From Chaenocephalus aceratus (Eukaryota; Chordata; Actinopteri; Perciformes; Channichthyidae), in NCBI GenBank assembly GCA_023974075.1, contig CM043798.1:5031397-5095396 (forward strand): a stretch of DNA of 64,000 nucleotides. Direction: 5' to 3'. Shown one piece after another: positions 10,061-21,279 of the stretch. Under the pieces are notes generated by a model that searched no databases, was not told where the DNA came from, and was given only the letters and a program-made list of their open reading frames with translations. The translations under genes and the position numbers were made by a program. Every line of letters begins with the position of its first letter. Positions within the stretch are counted from its first letter, which is position 1.

Positions 10061-10243
10061 AATCTGTATTTTTAAATATGTTTTCCTTCTAATTTGTTAT
10101 TCTTTTCAAAATAACACACTGTTATTTACTCACCAATAACACACAATTATCCTTGCTTTTATTTATTGGTTTAATTCCATAATCTCGGGCTTTTTTGGCG
10201 TCCGTCAGGAACTGAATTTCAAAATAAAAATAACCGGAAACAG
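10061..10243 (+). repeat. Left inverted arm of fold-back element A
   Basis: Pairs with 12200-12387 on the opposite strand. Shared marks include AATAACACACAATTATCCTT, TTTGGCGTCCGTCAGGAACT and ACCGGAAACAG. Confidence 0.9.
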
Positions 10244-12199
10244 ACGTAGGCCTATAAGGGACATTTCGAGCATCATTGCGATTGTCAGCATTTCTGAGTT
10301 TAGGATGGCCGAAGACACTACACTACCCATAATCCCCAGCTATCGTTTAGGACTACAGTCCCCGTAAGGTTACGCAGAGCGTCAAACAGCTGTGTGAAAT
10401 GGAACGAAACCACGCCAGACTATCCAAAACTGGAATCGAACACCCCCCCAGAACTACACATGCTGGCTATTGTGTTTCGCAAAATGTTCTATGGGACGTC
10501 TCTCCTGAACGTTTTCGTTTTTCCCACAATTAGAAGTTGCCAGTATTAAACACATTGGTGTTATCAAATGTAAAACATATAATTCATAAATGGGTGAAAA
10601 TCACTTGTGTCCATAATACGCAGCATTACTATATACCCACATGACAGCTCATTGCTACTTTGTAATTCTACTCCACTACAATTCAGAGGTTAACCTGGTA
10701 TTTTTACTCCACTGCATTTATTTGAGTTACTTTGCAGATTCTGATTAATGATGTGAAATATAAACAACCCTTAAATCAGACTTTAGTTACACCTGAGTAA
10801 AATTCAGGTAAGGTGATTGTCAAGTGCCAGCAATCAGGAGAGATATTTGATAGTTGGTGCTTGAGAAGACTAAACATGTATCTGCAATTGACATGAATGG
10901 AAACAAGTAATAAAGTATATTCATTACTCGTTATTCTCTACTAATAGTTAATTAGACTGTATATTATGGCTATTTTGCACATCCCTTTCAAGATTTTCAA
11001 AGGTTTATTGACATATCATACACAACTACGGTGTAGTTATGCAATGAATGAAAAACTTGGGTCACAGGTTCCTCAACAGTGCATTACAAGACATCTATCA
11101 ATGTGTGTGTACCTCCACCATTAAACCGTCATATTCTGCACATTTCTTATTCTATCTACATACATAAGAGTATAATTCATATGTATAATATCAGTTAAAA
11201 TAAGTGCTTCAACATAGTTAACATTGCAGGAAAGCAATATATTAGACGTTAAGTACTTTGTCAGGCTTAATATTTATCTGTAGATATACCCCCAAAGTTT
11301 TTTTCTTATTTAAAAGAAGACCTTAATCTGTTATTTAATGTTTAAATAAAGGTTAATCCGTTTTTCTGTTTTGCACCTCCTCCTATTAATATCTTTGTAC
11401 ATCCTGCACTAAACTGTTCTATTGTAGAGATCACTTATAGTATCTTCTTGATTTTTTATATTCTATATTTCTATATTTATACTTTCCCCCTATGAAAGTA
11501 TGTACTCTTAATATTTTTTTAATCAAATATAACACATAAAAACAATAATTCAATAACGTGCTTTAACCACTAGGAGGTGCACACAAGGTACACACAGCCA
11601 TAATAACTTTGTATTATTAGTGTGTATGTATAACATCTGAAGATGTATAGTTTTATGCATGCTTTCACATAATTTTACAGCATATTGCTATACTATTTCA
11701 GACTCAGTATTTACATTCAAAGAAAATCAGTAGGCTAATATCTTTAAAAACGACAGTGCTTTTATATCAGCTGTGCACCGTTATGGTGTAAATATAACCT
11801 ATCTATGAATTAGATCAAATGTAATGTCAGCCGAATTAGTGTTGATACTGCAAGGAGACGTATTGCGTGAAGAGAAATTGAAGATGTTGTTTAATTGTTG
11901 ATATATTTATGATCCACGTCAAGTATTCAGTTTCCGCGGCATTTCTTCCAGTTTTTCCAAAGGTCTTCTCATCAGGGCTCTCTAAATAAAGAACTACGGC
12001 AGATCTGTAATATGTAATGCAGCCGAACCGTGTATTACAATGCCGTTGTGTGATGACTTTCAAAGAGAAAAGCAAGAGCACTCGGAATTAAGTATTATTT
12101 TATACTTTTAAAATGTTTTCCGGATTTCATATAATATAAACACCAAATCCCAGCATGCATTGCGGCTAACACATCCAATCAGCGAGCTTAAAACCATAG

Positions 12200-12387
12200 C
12201 TGTTTCCGGTTATATTTATTTTGAAATTCAGTTCCTGACGGACGCCAAAAAAGCCCGAGATTATGGAATTAAACCAATAAATAAAAGCAAGGATAATTGT
12301 GTGTTATTGGTGAGTAAATAACAGTTTGTTATTTTGAAAAGAATAACAAATTAGAAGGAAAAAAAGATTTAAAAAATACAGATTTCA
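12200..12387 (-). repeat. Right inverted arm of fold-back element A
   Basis: Reverse complement of the left arm, differing by a few substitutions and short indels. Confidence 0.9.
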
Positions 12388-12390
12388 GTA

Positions 12391-13463
12391 TCCTAATTAC
12401 AATTAGCCCACTTTGTTTTTGCTTTTTGTCTGATTGCATTAAAGATGTGAACAGGATATCTGTGGATATATGTTCTGATTGGATTGTTGGATTGACAGGT
12501 TTGTTCAGTAAACTTCACAGTCAACAGTTTGTACGCTTGTATTTTTATCGTTATAGGAATTACATGACATCAACACCAGGCGTACCACCGTTATCCATGC
12601 CCTTCCTGTGTATCTGCAAGAGGACACCTCTAGATCTTTCCGAACCTGCACAGTGAGTCTCCTTAATTCATTAACGGTACCACTCTATATTAAGTGAATA
12701 GTTCATTAAAATACAAATACATTATATCTTGTTTCTGTCTATCCATCCATATAGTTTGTGTGATTTGCAGAGGTTTTGGTCTGTTTTCCTTCACCCAAAT
12801 ACAAATGAACCGAATCTTTTTTTTTGTTTGAAGCGATACTGAAGTTGAGTAAAACATTTATTGGATATGTTTTATCTCCTGGCACTTGGTTTCACTGGTA
12901 GCTCGTCTGATTCTTTGGTGTAGACTGTGTGAGAAAAAGTTTTTAGAGAGTACTTGTCCATGGACAAGTGAGTTTGTCAATTTACTTGTCCGAATACATT
13001 TTTCACTTGTCCAGAATGGACAAAAATTGGGGCCACTGGAATCTTATTCTTCGTCATCGTATTTTACACTTTCCCACGGTTTTTACAACACCGCTTACGT
13101 AAGTGAGCGGTAAGATTTTACTGCATCACACAAAGGGTTGGGTATCGTTTGGATTTTAACGATTCCGGTTCTGCTTTTCGATTCCGGTTATTTTCGGTTC
13201 TCGATTCCGGTTCTTTGAGAGGGTAAAAATAAGTCCCATGACAAACTGGGAGAAAAATATATTTATGAAAACATTAAGTCAAATCTGTATTCCTATTTAC
13301 AAATCACTTCATACTGTTGAATTTCTTACGGTTAATGAATACAATTATTATTAAAAATAATCTCTGCATTGTTTCTAAGTGGTGCAGTTTGAGAATGTAC
13401 AATTGGCCCAGTCTCCTCTGCCTGTGAGACAAAGTCCAACCACACATCTCCAACACATAGTCC
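12391..13463. other. Repeat-derived, no gene
   Basis: Contains an 18-bp perfect palindrome at 12952-12969 (ACTTGTCCATGGACAAGT) among further CACTTGTCC motifs, and a run of GATTCCGGTT motifs at 13155-13215. Both look like dispersed-repeat remnants. A 76-codon frame at 12426-12656 shows no family motif. Confidence 0.45.

Positions 13464-13511
<48 letters not shown>
13464..13511. repeat. (AAT)n microsatellite
   Basis: About 16 AAT units at the 5' edge of the L2 fragment, followed by a short ATTATTATT run of the opposite sense. Confidence 0.95.
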
Positions 13512-13516
13512 ATTAT

Positions 13517-14180
13517 TATTATCTCAAAAAGAGAGATGCTAACAAATAATCTAGGAAGTTTAACCACTTGGATTAAACCGGAGGTGACAAGTCTCGGTGT
13601 CATCCTGGACTCAGATTTGAACTTCAACGCCCATTTAAACAAAGTGACCAAAATAGCTTTCTTTCATCTCAGAAACATAGCGAAGGTAAGACCATTCATA
13701 AATCACAATGATGCAGAGAAGCTAATTCATGCTTTTATTTCTAGCCGACTAGACTACTGCAATGCACTATTCACTGGTCTCCCCAAGAAAGCTATTGGAA
13801 GACTCCAGCTCATTCAAAACTCTGCAGCTAGACTACTAACGAATACCAAAAGAAGGGAAAACATTAGTCCTCCTGTCTTAGCTACTCTACACTGGCTTCC
13901 TGTAACTTTCAGAATTGATTTTAAGGTGCTTCTCCTCATACAAAGCTCTAAATGGACCCAGCTACATTGCTGACTCTCTAATGAACTACACACCAGATGC
14001 AGGTCTATTAGAGGTCACCAGAAAGAGTCATAAGAAGATCGGTGATGCAGCCTTTGTAAACTACGCCCCAAAACTGTGGAACACGTTACCCAACTATATT
14101 AGGGAAGCCAATACATTAGGCATTTTTAAAAGGCATCTCTTTACCAAAGCATTTAACTGATTTTACACTATTATGTATTT
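13517..14180 (+). mobile_element. L2-type LINE, C-terminal ORF2 (first part)
   Basis: The plus strand encodes the L2 reverse transcriptase C-terminal region: SLGVILDSDLNFNAHLNKVT, then FHLRNIAKVRPFI, ISSRLDYCNALFTGLPKK, LQLIQNSAARLLT and TLHWLPVTFRIDFKVLLL. A one-base frameshift near 13920 moves the rest into another frame (YAPKLWNTLPNYIREANT..FKRHLFTKAFN) with a stop at 14158-14160. The 5' part of ORF2 is missing. The 3' UTR is cut at about 14180 by a Rex1 LINE; its continuation seems to be at 21280-21490. Confidence 0.85.
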
Positions 14181-14939
14181 AAGCGCATCCGGGTCCATCC
14201 CAACAAGAAGCCGTGGATGACTGGAGAAGTGCAGCGCCTGGTCAGGGAGAGGGACATTGCCTTCAGGACTGGTGAGCGGGAGCTGTACAGCACTGCCAGA
14301 GCCGACCTGAAGCGGGGGATCAAGCGGGCCAAGATGGACTACAAGGGGAAGATTGAGGACTGCTTCCGGGGCAACGACTCCAGGCGGGTGTGGCAGGGGG
14401 TCCAGCAAATGACCAACTACAAACCCAGCCACCCCTCGGCCGACGGGGGTGACCCTCAGCTGGCGGAGGAGCTGAACTCCTTCTACGCCCGCTATGAGAC
14501 AGGGCTATCGGAAGCAGCCACACCATTACATCCACCTGCCCTCAGCAGCCTCACCCTCACGGAGCACGAGGTGAGACGCACACTGAAGGCAGTGAACCCG
14601 AGGAAAGCAGCGGGGCCGGACGGAGTCTTGGGACGGGTGCTGAGAGACTGCGCTGACCAGCTGGCGGGGATCTTCACCAAGATCTTCAACCAGTCCCTGT
14701 CCCAGGCCATCGTCCCATCCTGCCTGAAAACATCCACAATCATCCCAGTGCCGAAAAAGAACAACATCGGCTGCCTAAATGACTACCGTCCAGTGGCACT
14801 CACCTCCACCCCCGCTAAAGTTTTTGAGAAGGTGGTCCGTCCCCACATCGTCTCATCCCTCCTTCCCGGTCTGGACCCCCACCAGTTCGCCTACAGGGCC
14901 AACAGGTCCACGGAGGATGCAATCGCCACAGCTCTCCAC
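14181..14939 (+). pseudogene. Rex1-like LINE ORF2, segment 1
   Basis: Encodes the region between endonuclease and reverse transcriptase and the first RT blocks: KPWMTGEVQRLVRERD, SRRVWQGVQQMTNYK, NPRKAAGPDGVLGRVLRDCA, then IIPVPKKNNIGCLNDYRPVA and FAYRANRSTEDAIATALHH. The frame is open until a hAT element inserted at 14940. The 8-bp target CTCTCCAC (14932-14939) is duplicated on its far side. The 5' end is truncated, as usual for LINEs. The Rex1 call rests on the following segment, which has the FSSAFNT motif typical of Rex1. Confidence 0.85.
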
Positions 14940-15260
14940 CATGGGCGGTGCCAGGATTTTGTTGCTGCAGTAGCTTAGCAGTTGCTATATGACAGCACGG
15001 CGTTGCTAGTTAATTTTCAAAATAAACAAACAATACCAGTGGGCCAAGCACGAGCCTGTTCATATTGTAGCGTTCACCGCTATTCAAGATCACTCAAGCC
15101 TTCAATGTCGAAAACGTTCTCTTTATTTACAGAACCAATCAATAGTGTAACACTCATGACTTTCCCGTGACACACACTGGAAAACGCACACACACACACA
15201 CCTGGAAGGGGCGGTCTCTCCCTAACTCCCACCAACAACATTGCCTAAATAACGCACTTT

Positions 15261-15327
15261 TCCTCCTCCTCCTCCTCCTCCTCCTCCTCCTCCTCCTCCT
15301 CCTCCTCCTCCTCCTCCTCCTCCTCCT
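15261..15327. repeat. (TCC)n microsatellite
   Basis: About 22 TCC units inside the hAT element, downstream of its transposase. Confidence 0.97.
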
Positions 15328-15718
15328 TCACAATTCCCCGTGTTAGATCTCACTGTCAGCACGCCTCGAACAATGCGCCATGTCGGAAAATACAACACAT
15401 TCTTGATTCATTTAAAATGACCATTTGTAACTGAGAGGAGTGACTGCTCATTTCTGCCGAGATGCTCAAAGGGTGAGACGCGGTGTCTGAGAATCACTGA
15501 CTAGCAGAATTTGTATATTCTGGAGTGGAGCTCTGCAGAGAGCAGGGTGGAGGAAATGAGGGCAGTGGATCATCACCGTGGGCTCTTCTACACATGCGCA
15601 TAACACTCACATGCATATTAATGTGAATCAAATGCAACACCTTAACGTTAACACAATACCAACAAATAATTCCATGCACATTTATATTGTGTTTTATCAA
15701 TTCAAATTGAACACATGG

Positions 15719-15720
<2 letters not shown>

Positions 15721-15774
<54 letters not shown>
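15721..15774. repeat. (AC)n microsatellite
   Basis: 27 AC units, just past the end of the hAT transposase reading frame. Confidence 0.97.
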
Positions 15775-15776
<2 letters not shown>

Positions 15777-15816
15777 ATGTGTACATGAGAAGGGGGGCAG
15801 TGTCGGTCACATCTGT

Positions 15817-18156
15817 CAGAGCAGGACAATGCGTCTGTTGTTGTGGTTCAAAGCAAAAGCGTCTATGACCTCCTGCACATCTAGGGCTCGTGCACGTTCT
15901 GCATTGATGGACAGCCAAGCCAAATTGCTATTCCTTAAGTCCCCGCTGTTTGCTCCTCATGTCGTTTTTGACACGCCGTAAACAAGAAAAGCTGCGTTCG
16001 CAGGTTGCAGACGTGACAGGCAGTGTGACCGATATACACAAAAGTCTGTGCAAATCAATAAATGCATCCTTGTATGGCCGGAGAAGGGAGAGAAATGTGT
16101 GCGTGGTTTTCACACTTTGTCCCTGCTGCTGCTTTGTTCGGTCAAGGAGCCGTCGAACTTGGTGCAGTTCTGCAGACAGGTTGTCAGTTTTTACCCCATA
16201 ATACTGGGCCATGGGTGACAGGTGTTCCATCTCAAGGAATGACTTATGTGTTGGATTTAAGGCAGACGCGCCCTGTAGAACTCCACAAGATGACGAAAAC
16301 CGCCTTTTCATTTCATTGACGAGTCTATCAATGACAGGGTAGTAGCAGGGCTTTCGGATGTCATCAGAGGAGGTGAGTGGTGGAAGTGTTCCTGTTGGAG
16401 CATCAACCACAAACTCCTGTAGGTGGCATGCAGGCTGAGTCTGACGTCGCTCTTGTCTCAACTGGAGGAGGATACCAGTCTTGGTGGAGAGGGCTCCATG
16501 ATTTCTCATTTCGCTTTTCGGAGAGGGATGTAATTACCGACTCAACAAGATCCGTAGCAGATGCCAGTTGCAGATGTGGAGACTGTAAATGGTCGGACAA
16601 GAATTTGGTGGCCCGAAACATATCCTCAAATAGAGTGAGTTGCACAGCTCTAGCTTCTGTCTTCCTGCGAGCGCTTGACTGCGTGATGACCTCATCGAGT
16701 GTGGCATAGCTTGCTGGCAGTGTTTTCTGAATGGCCCACAGTGCTGAATACTGACACACCCATCTAGTGTCTGACAGCTTTTTTAGTTCAACCGGCTTTT
16801 CTGTTGGTTCAAGTTCCTTTTGTTTTTTATGGAAAATGTTGTGCACGACAGAGCCAGAAAAGAAATTATTCAGCATCTGCACAACTTCAAAAAAATCCCC
16901 TGCTGGTCTTACATTCTTGACGCAGTCAACTAAAACTAAATTTAGCCGGTGGGCATGGCAATGTACATAAAGGGCCTGTGGCACCTCCTTCCGAAATCTC
17001 TCCTGCACACCGTTATTACACCCCGACATGACAGCGGCGCCGACATTGGCCAATGCACATGTTGTGATCAATGTTGCATTTACTGAGCGTCTGTTTGATC
17101 GTTGTCAAAAGTGAATCGGCGTCTAGTTCATCAGCTGGGGTGAAGTGAAGGAACTCCTCCTGTATGCCATCGTTATGTATATAGCGCACTGCCACAGACA
17201 CCTGCTCCTTTTCACTCACGTCTTTGCTCTCATCCACCATCAGTGCAAACACTCCAGCTTCCTTCCTGTACTTCCCCTGACCATATTTGACATCAGCTCA
17301 ATTAGCTCATCTTGTATGTCGTGGTGTGTGTACTTTGCATTTCTCGGATTATCGGATATTTGTTTTGCCACAGTTTTGTCAAACTTGCCAATCAGGTCTA
17401 AAAGTTCGATGAAGTTTCCCCTGATGATGCTTCACTCTCCCTATGCCCTCGTTGTGCAATGGTTTGACACGCAGTGTAACGCAATGCTTCCACAACTGCC
17501 CGCATATATTCCCTGTTTTCACATACAGTTTTTGAATGTCCCTCGCTGAGTGCGTTGCTGATTTTTGAGTCACTCTCTTTCCTTAATTTAAATTCAGACC
17601 ATGCATCCATGGCACATTTATGTCCACTGCTCACATCATGAGCAATGAATGACTGCGTAGCTTTCACCCAGGTGCTAAATCCGTCATGGGTAAAGGCGGT
17701 TTCTTTATGGAACCGGCGTCCTTCATGAGCAAAATGCCTGCAGGCAAAACAAAATACACTGTCCATAGTCATTGAGTACTCTAGCCAAGTCTATTGCTCG
17801 TACCATCGGCGATTGAATGACCGCATTTGCAGTCCGTACTTCTTTGACGGGTATTTTCTCAGCATAGGACGTCTTGGTCCATCACAGGCTGACTGGCTGA
17901 TGTCAATTACGGTGCGGAGAGGAGCAGCGCTAGTTCCACTAGTTCCACTAGTTCCACTGCAGCTCATGGTAGCAGCTAGCTGGTCCTGCTGCTGCGGGTC
18001 AGTTGGCGGGGGCACTTGTTCTTCGTGGTCCCAATCCTCCCGGTTTTCATAGTGAACATCGGGATCCTTGTGGATAGCAGGGTTGTCTGGCTGGACCGGC
18101 TCCGTTGGAGATCGCGGTCGTTTACGCTGACTTGTGACTGTGAGAAATGTTTCCAT
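15817..18156 (-). pseudogene. hAT transposase (ZMYM1-like), multiply frameshifted
   Basis: The transposase starts at 18156 (METFLTVTSQRKRPRS). It shows a TTF-type/BED-like zinc finger region (KYGLQMRSFNRRWYEQ, then MDSVFCFACRHFAHEGR), a catalytic core with ALMVDESKDVSEKEQVSVAV (the hAT Asp), MSGCNNGVQERFRKEV and YVHCHAHRLNLVLVDCV, and the C-terminal dimerisation block TSATCERSFSCLRRVKNDMR with the catalytic Glu. A last segment, INAERARALDVQEVIDAF, ends near 15817. At least four breaks separate the blocks (near 17780, 17390, 17040 and 16450), plus one near 15928, so no functional protein can be made. In an intact element it would cut and paste the element using the CAGGGGCG ends. Confidence 0.92.
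17930..17957. repeat. 9-bp tandem repeat in transposase N-terminus
   Basis: ACTAGTTCC repeats three times, encoding a Gly-Thr-Ser repeat on the minus strand within the low-complexity N-terminus of the transposase. Confidence 0.9.
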
Positions 18157-18227
18157 TTTCGATCTACTGAGAATTAGCCAAGTAACAGTTCACGCATTAA
18201 ATGACCCGCCCCTGATAGATCCCGCGA

Positions 18228-18292
18228 AAATGTATCATATTTATACACATTCTCGCGGGCTGCGAGAATGTGTATAAATATGATACATTTTC
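18228..18292. promoter_or_regulatory. Perfect 30-bp inverted repeat with 5-nt loop in hAT subterminal region
   Basis: Bases 18228-18257 and 18263-18292 are exact reverse complements around the loop GGGCT. The arms contain TATTTATACACATTCTCGC. It lies 72 bp upstream of the transposase ATG (minus strand) and about 84 bp from the element end. A TATA-like TATAAATA occurs in each arm. A promoter, transposase-binding or fold-back role is inference. Confidence 0.8.
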
Positions 18293-18384
18293 ATATCAAA
18301 AAAATGCGGTTGCTAAGCCGTTGCTAGGCCAATTGTTGCTATAGCAACTCCAAGATACCCCCTGGCGCCGCCCCTGCTCTCCAC

Positions 18385-19194
18385 TCTACCCTGTCTCACC
18401 TGGAGAGTAGGGGGAGCTACGCACGGATGCTCTTTGTGGACTTCAGCTCTGCATTTAATACCATCCTCCCTGACAGACTGGTGACCAAGCTATCAGTCCT
18501 GGGAGTATCCCATTCCTTGTGTCTATGGATTAAGGACTTCCTGTCTGATCGCCCCCAGAGAGTGAGGATTGGCACACACACCTCCACGTCCCTCAGTCTC
18601 AGCACCGGATCACCACAGGGCTGCGTGCTGAGCCCCCTACTATACGCCCTTTACACCTATGATCTCGTCCCCGCCCACACCAGCAACTCCATCATAAAGT
18701 TCGCTGATGATACCACCGTGGTGGGCTGCATCTCAGGGGGTGACGAGACCGCGTACATGGAAGAGGTGGAGCAACTGCTAGCGGTGTGCAAAGTAAACAA
18801 CCTGCAGCTGAACAAGCTGAAAACCCAGGAAATGATCATTGACTTTAGGAGGAAGAAGACCGTCATGCAGACCCTGTACATTGATGGAGGCTGTGAGAGT
18901 CTCAGTGATCAAATTCCTGGGCGTTCACCTGGCGGTGGACCTGTCCTGGAGGACCAACACCACGGCAACCGTCAAGAAGGCACAGCAGAGACTCTACTTC
19001 CTGAGAATACTCAGGAATTACCACCTCAGACAGGATCTGCTTGTGTCCTTCTACCGCTGCGCCGTGGAAAGCATCCTCACCTACTGCATCTGCGTGTGGT
19101 TCCTCAGCTGCACAGCCGCAGAGAGGGGTGCGCTCCAAAGGGTCATCAACTCGGCCCAGAAGATCATCGGTTGCCCCCTCCCCTCCCTGGAGGT
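18385..19194 (+). pseudogene. Rex1-like LINE reverse transcriptase, segment 2
   Basis: Continues segment 1 after the hAT. RT motifs are [17 protein letters not shown] (block A, catalytic Asp), [19 protein letters not shown] (block B) and [13 protein letters not shown] (block C, the FADD catalytic pair), then [17 protein letters not shown]. Near 18880-18905 the frame shifts and continues as [31 protein letters not shown] and [11 protein letters not shown]. The FSSAFNT and QQRLYFLR stretches match the regions used as landmarks for Rex1. It is interrupted again at 19195 by a second hAT. All three segments lie in one orientation and join cleanly at the duplicated targets. Confidence 0.9.
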
Positions 19195-20873
19195 CAGTGA
19201 TGTACCTGAACGCGTTCAATGAACGATCGTTCATGAACGCGTTCATATTTTGGGCGAACGTGAACTGAACGTACTGTATTTCCGCTAGATGAACGTAATT
19301 GAGAACGCGTTCATTCTCAGCGCTGTATAACGGCGTTCAAAAGTGCGTTCATTCTCAGCACTGTATTATAACGGCGTTCAAAAGTGTGCCAGATTTCATG
19401 CCTTTCAGCCGAAAACCCAGTTAAAACACACAGTAAACAGGCTTCAAAATAATGCGGAAAACCACCCAATCTGGCAACAGCAAGCTGCCTGTGACGCGTA
19501 CGCGCCTGTCACCCCTGGCTGTCGCACTAAAATATAAATATACTAAATATATCAGACTCCTCACAACAAACAATGTGGAACCGCGGAACCGGCTAGCATT
19601 GAATGAATGAATGAATTAGTATGGACGAAGCCGAGAGCAGCTGCAGCAGCACTCGCTCAGAGTGAGACTCTACGGCAGGGGTGGGGAACCTCCGGCCTCC
19701 GGCCGTATACGGCCCGCGAGACAATTTGGTACGGCCCTCGAGGTAATTTATAAACACACGCAAAAAATAAAAAATGAAAGAAATCTAGACCGCAAAAAAA
19801 TTAAACAAGCGAGTGCCTGTTTTTCCTGGCCAAGGTCAGGGTCCTTGAACACAACAGGAGCCTAACGTGTCATCACGTGGTATATGTCTCGACTGACAGG
19901 GGTGCAGTTCTGACGGAGAGCACCAGAACGCCACTCCAGCACTTCAGAAATCGCAGTACCGATAAGTCCATACACATGCCGCAGTTTCTGCGTGTCTGTG
20001 TCTTTAGTTGAAAGCCCAGTGGCGATCTGCTCATCTGTCAGACAGTCAATAACTGTGTTGTTATCATTAGCATCTGGTTAGCTAGCTATGCTAACGAATA
20101 TAAGAAGCTTTGTCTACAACCAGTGAGGTACAGGCACATCTTTATATGATCATTATAGTTATAAAACAAATAAGAGAATAAAGTAAACAGGTATAAAATA
20201 CGATATGACAGTTATTAATAAAGAAGAATACAGTTTGAAAGGGGAGTGATTTGTCAAATATCCATAAATTAAAAGAAAATCTGCTTACAGTTGTGTTTGG
20301 GTGTTGAGAGATGTCCATAGATCTCCTAATGTTGCTCTCAAAGTGCAACACATCTTCCCAGGGGAGCATGCCCCCCGGACCCCCCTAGAGGAGGTTAGGT
20401 CCCCCCCACTTAAATCATGTTCACATGGATAGGAAACTAAATACATTTGCACACATCTTGTGTCCATAAATTATCTTTCTGTTTTGGTGGTCACGCCACA
20501 CCCTGCACGTGCATGCATGCGCGAGTCATGGTGAGATATCTGGATTAAGAGGTTGCTTTTTCTTTGCACAGAATGAAATGAATGAGCTGTGATTTTAGTT
20601 TTTTTAAGCAGAGGTCAATAACTTGTACGGATAATAACCTCTGAGGATAATGTAAACATTGAAATGGCCCATTAACATTGTACAGGAGACAAATAATAGC
20701 TCGCAGCAACGTATTGAAAAAAGAACTATGAACTATAAATTAGTTCATTTTTGAAACCATGAACTTTAGTTCAACATTTTGAATTATGAACTATGAACTG
20801 AACTAGTTCATTTTAAAATGTGTGAACTGTGAACTGAACTAGTTCATGTAGAAAGTGAACTTTCCCAACACTG
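19195..20873. mobile_element. Non-autonomous hAT inserted in Rex1, with nested element
   Basis: A 1679-bp element starting CAGTGATGTACC and ending CCCAACACTG, flanked by a perfect 8-bp target duplication CTGGAGGT (19187-19194 and 20874-20881). Both ends are packed with GAAC/GTTC palindromes. It holds no transposase. Its centre (19676-20651) is another hAT-like element of the CAGGGGTGGGGAAC type, seen complete at 58318-59231. Confidence 0.92.
19676..20651 (+). mobile_element. CAGGGGTGGGGAAC-type hAT MITE, copy 1 (nested, right end lost)
   Basis: Aligns along most of its length with the complete copy at 58318-59231: same start CAGGGGTGGGGAACCTCCGG, same ATATGATCATTATAGTTATA interior. An extra segment (about 20362-20500) replaces about 45 bp of the other copy. 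Its right terminus (GGTTCCCCACCCCTG) is absent and the sequence decays after 20651. Confidence 0.85.
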
Positions 20874-20881
20874 CTGGAGGT

Positions 20882-21275
20882 ACTGTACAGCTCTCGTTGC
20901 CTTAAGAAGGCAGTCAAAATCCTCAAGGACCAACACCACCCGGGTAACAAGCACTTCGTACGGCTGCGCTCAGGCAGGCGCTTCCGTACCATGTCTTCCC
21001 GGACAAACGGACTCAAGTTCAGTTTTTTTCCCAGGGCTATATGTGCACTAAACGCTGCTGATATTTAAATTATATAAGCCCTCCGTGCAATACGAGGGGA
21101 ATCGTGCAATTTAATTTATTTATTATTTATTTATGTACATATTCCCTTTTTTAAGTCCCATTTATTGTTTTTATAGTGTCTTGTTTTTATATTGTCTTGT
21201 TGTTGCGTGTTGGCACTTTGAGTCTATTGTAATTTCGTTGTACCTGTACAATGACAAATAAAGATCTATTTATTA
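20882..21275 (+). pseudogene. Rex1-like LINE segment 3 and 3' UTR
   Basis: Resumes directly after the second hAT: VLYSSRCLKKAVKILKDQ, then VRLRSGRRFRTMSSRTNGLK and SFFPRAICALNAADI with a TAA at 21066-21068. The C-terminal RLRSGRRFR..SFFPRA pattern is typical of this LINE group. The 3' UTR ends in GTACAATGACAAATAAAG near 21262, the element's own tail. Confidence 0.88.
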
Positions 21276-21279
21276 TACT

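Larger units (their letters stand above)
9751..12390. mobile_element. Fold-back-like DNA element, copy A
   Basis: Defined by long inverted arms and by sequence shared with the complete element at 54512-57743. Arms of about 185 bp lie at 10061-10243 and, inverted, at 12200-12387, with only scattered differences. A degenerate copy of the arm (9967-10036) lies just outside the left arm. Internal blocks shared with copy B are 10301-10357, 10380-10625, 10907-11113, 11159-11230 and 11764-12085, but some are in opposite relative orientation. The outer edges are uncertain and no target duplication was identified. No transposase frame is present, so it is non-autonomous. Confidence 0.65.
14940..18376. 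mobile_element. hAT transposon (ZMYM1-like type) inserted in Rex1
   Basis: A 3437-bp element. Its ends are imperfect inverted repeats (CATGGGCGGTGCCAGG at left; CAGGGGCGGCGCCAGG at right, read inward), flanked by a perfect 8-bp target duplication CTCTCCAC (14932-14939 and 18377-18384). It carries a decayed minus-strand transposase (15817-18156), two microsatellites and a 65-bp perfect hairpin close to the transposase start. The 8-bp duplication, CAGGGGCG termini and transposase motifs all define the hAT superfamily. Confidence 0.95.
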
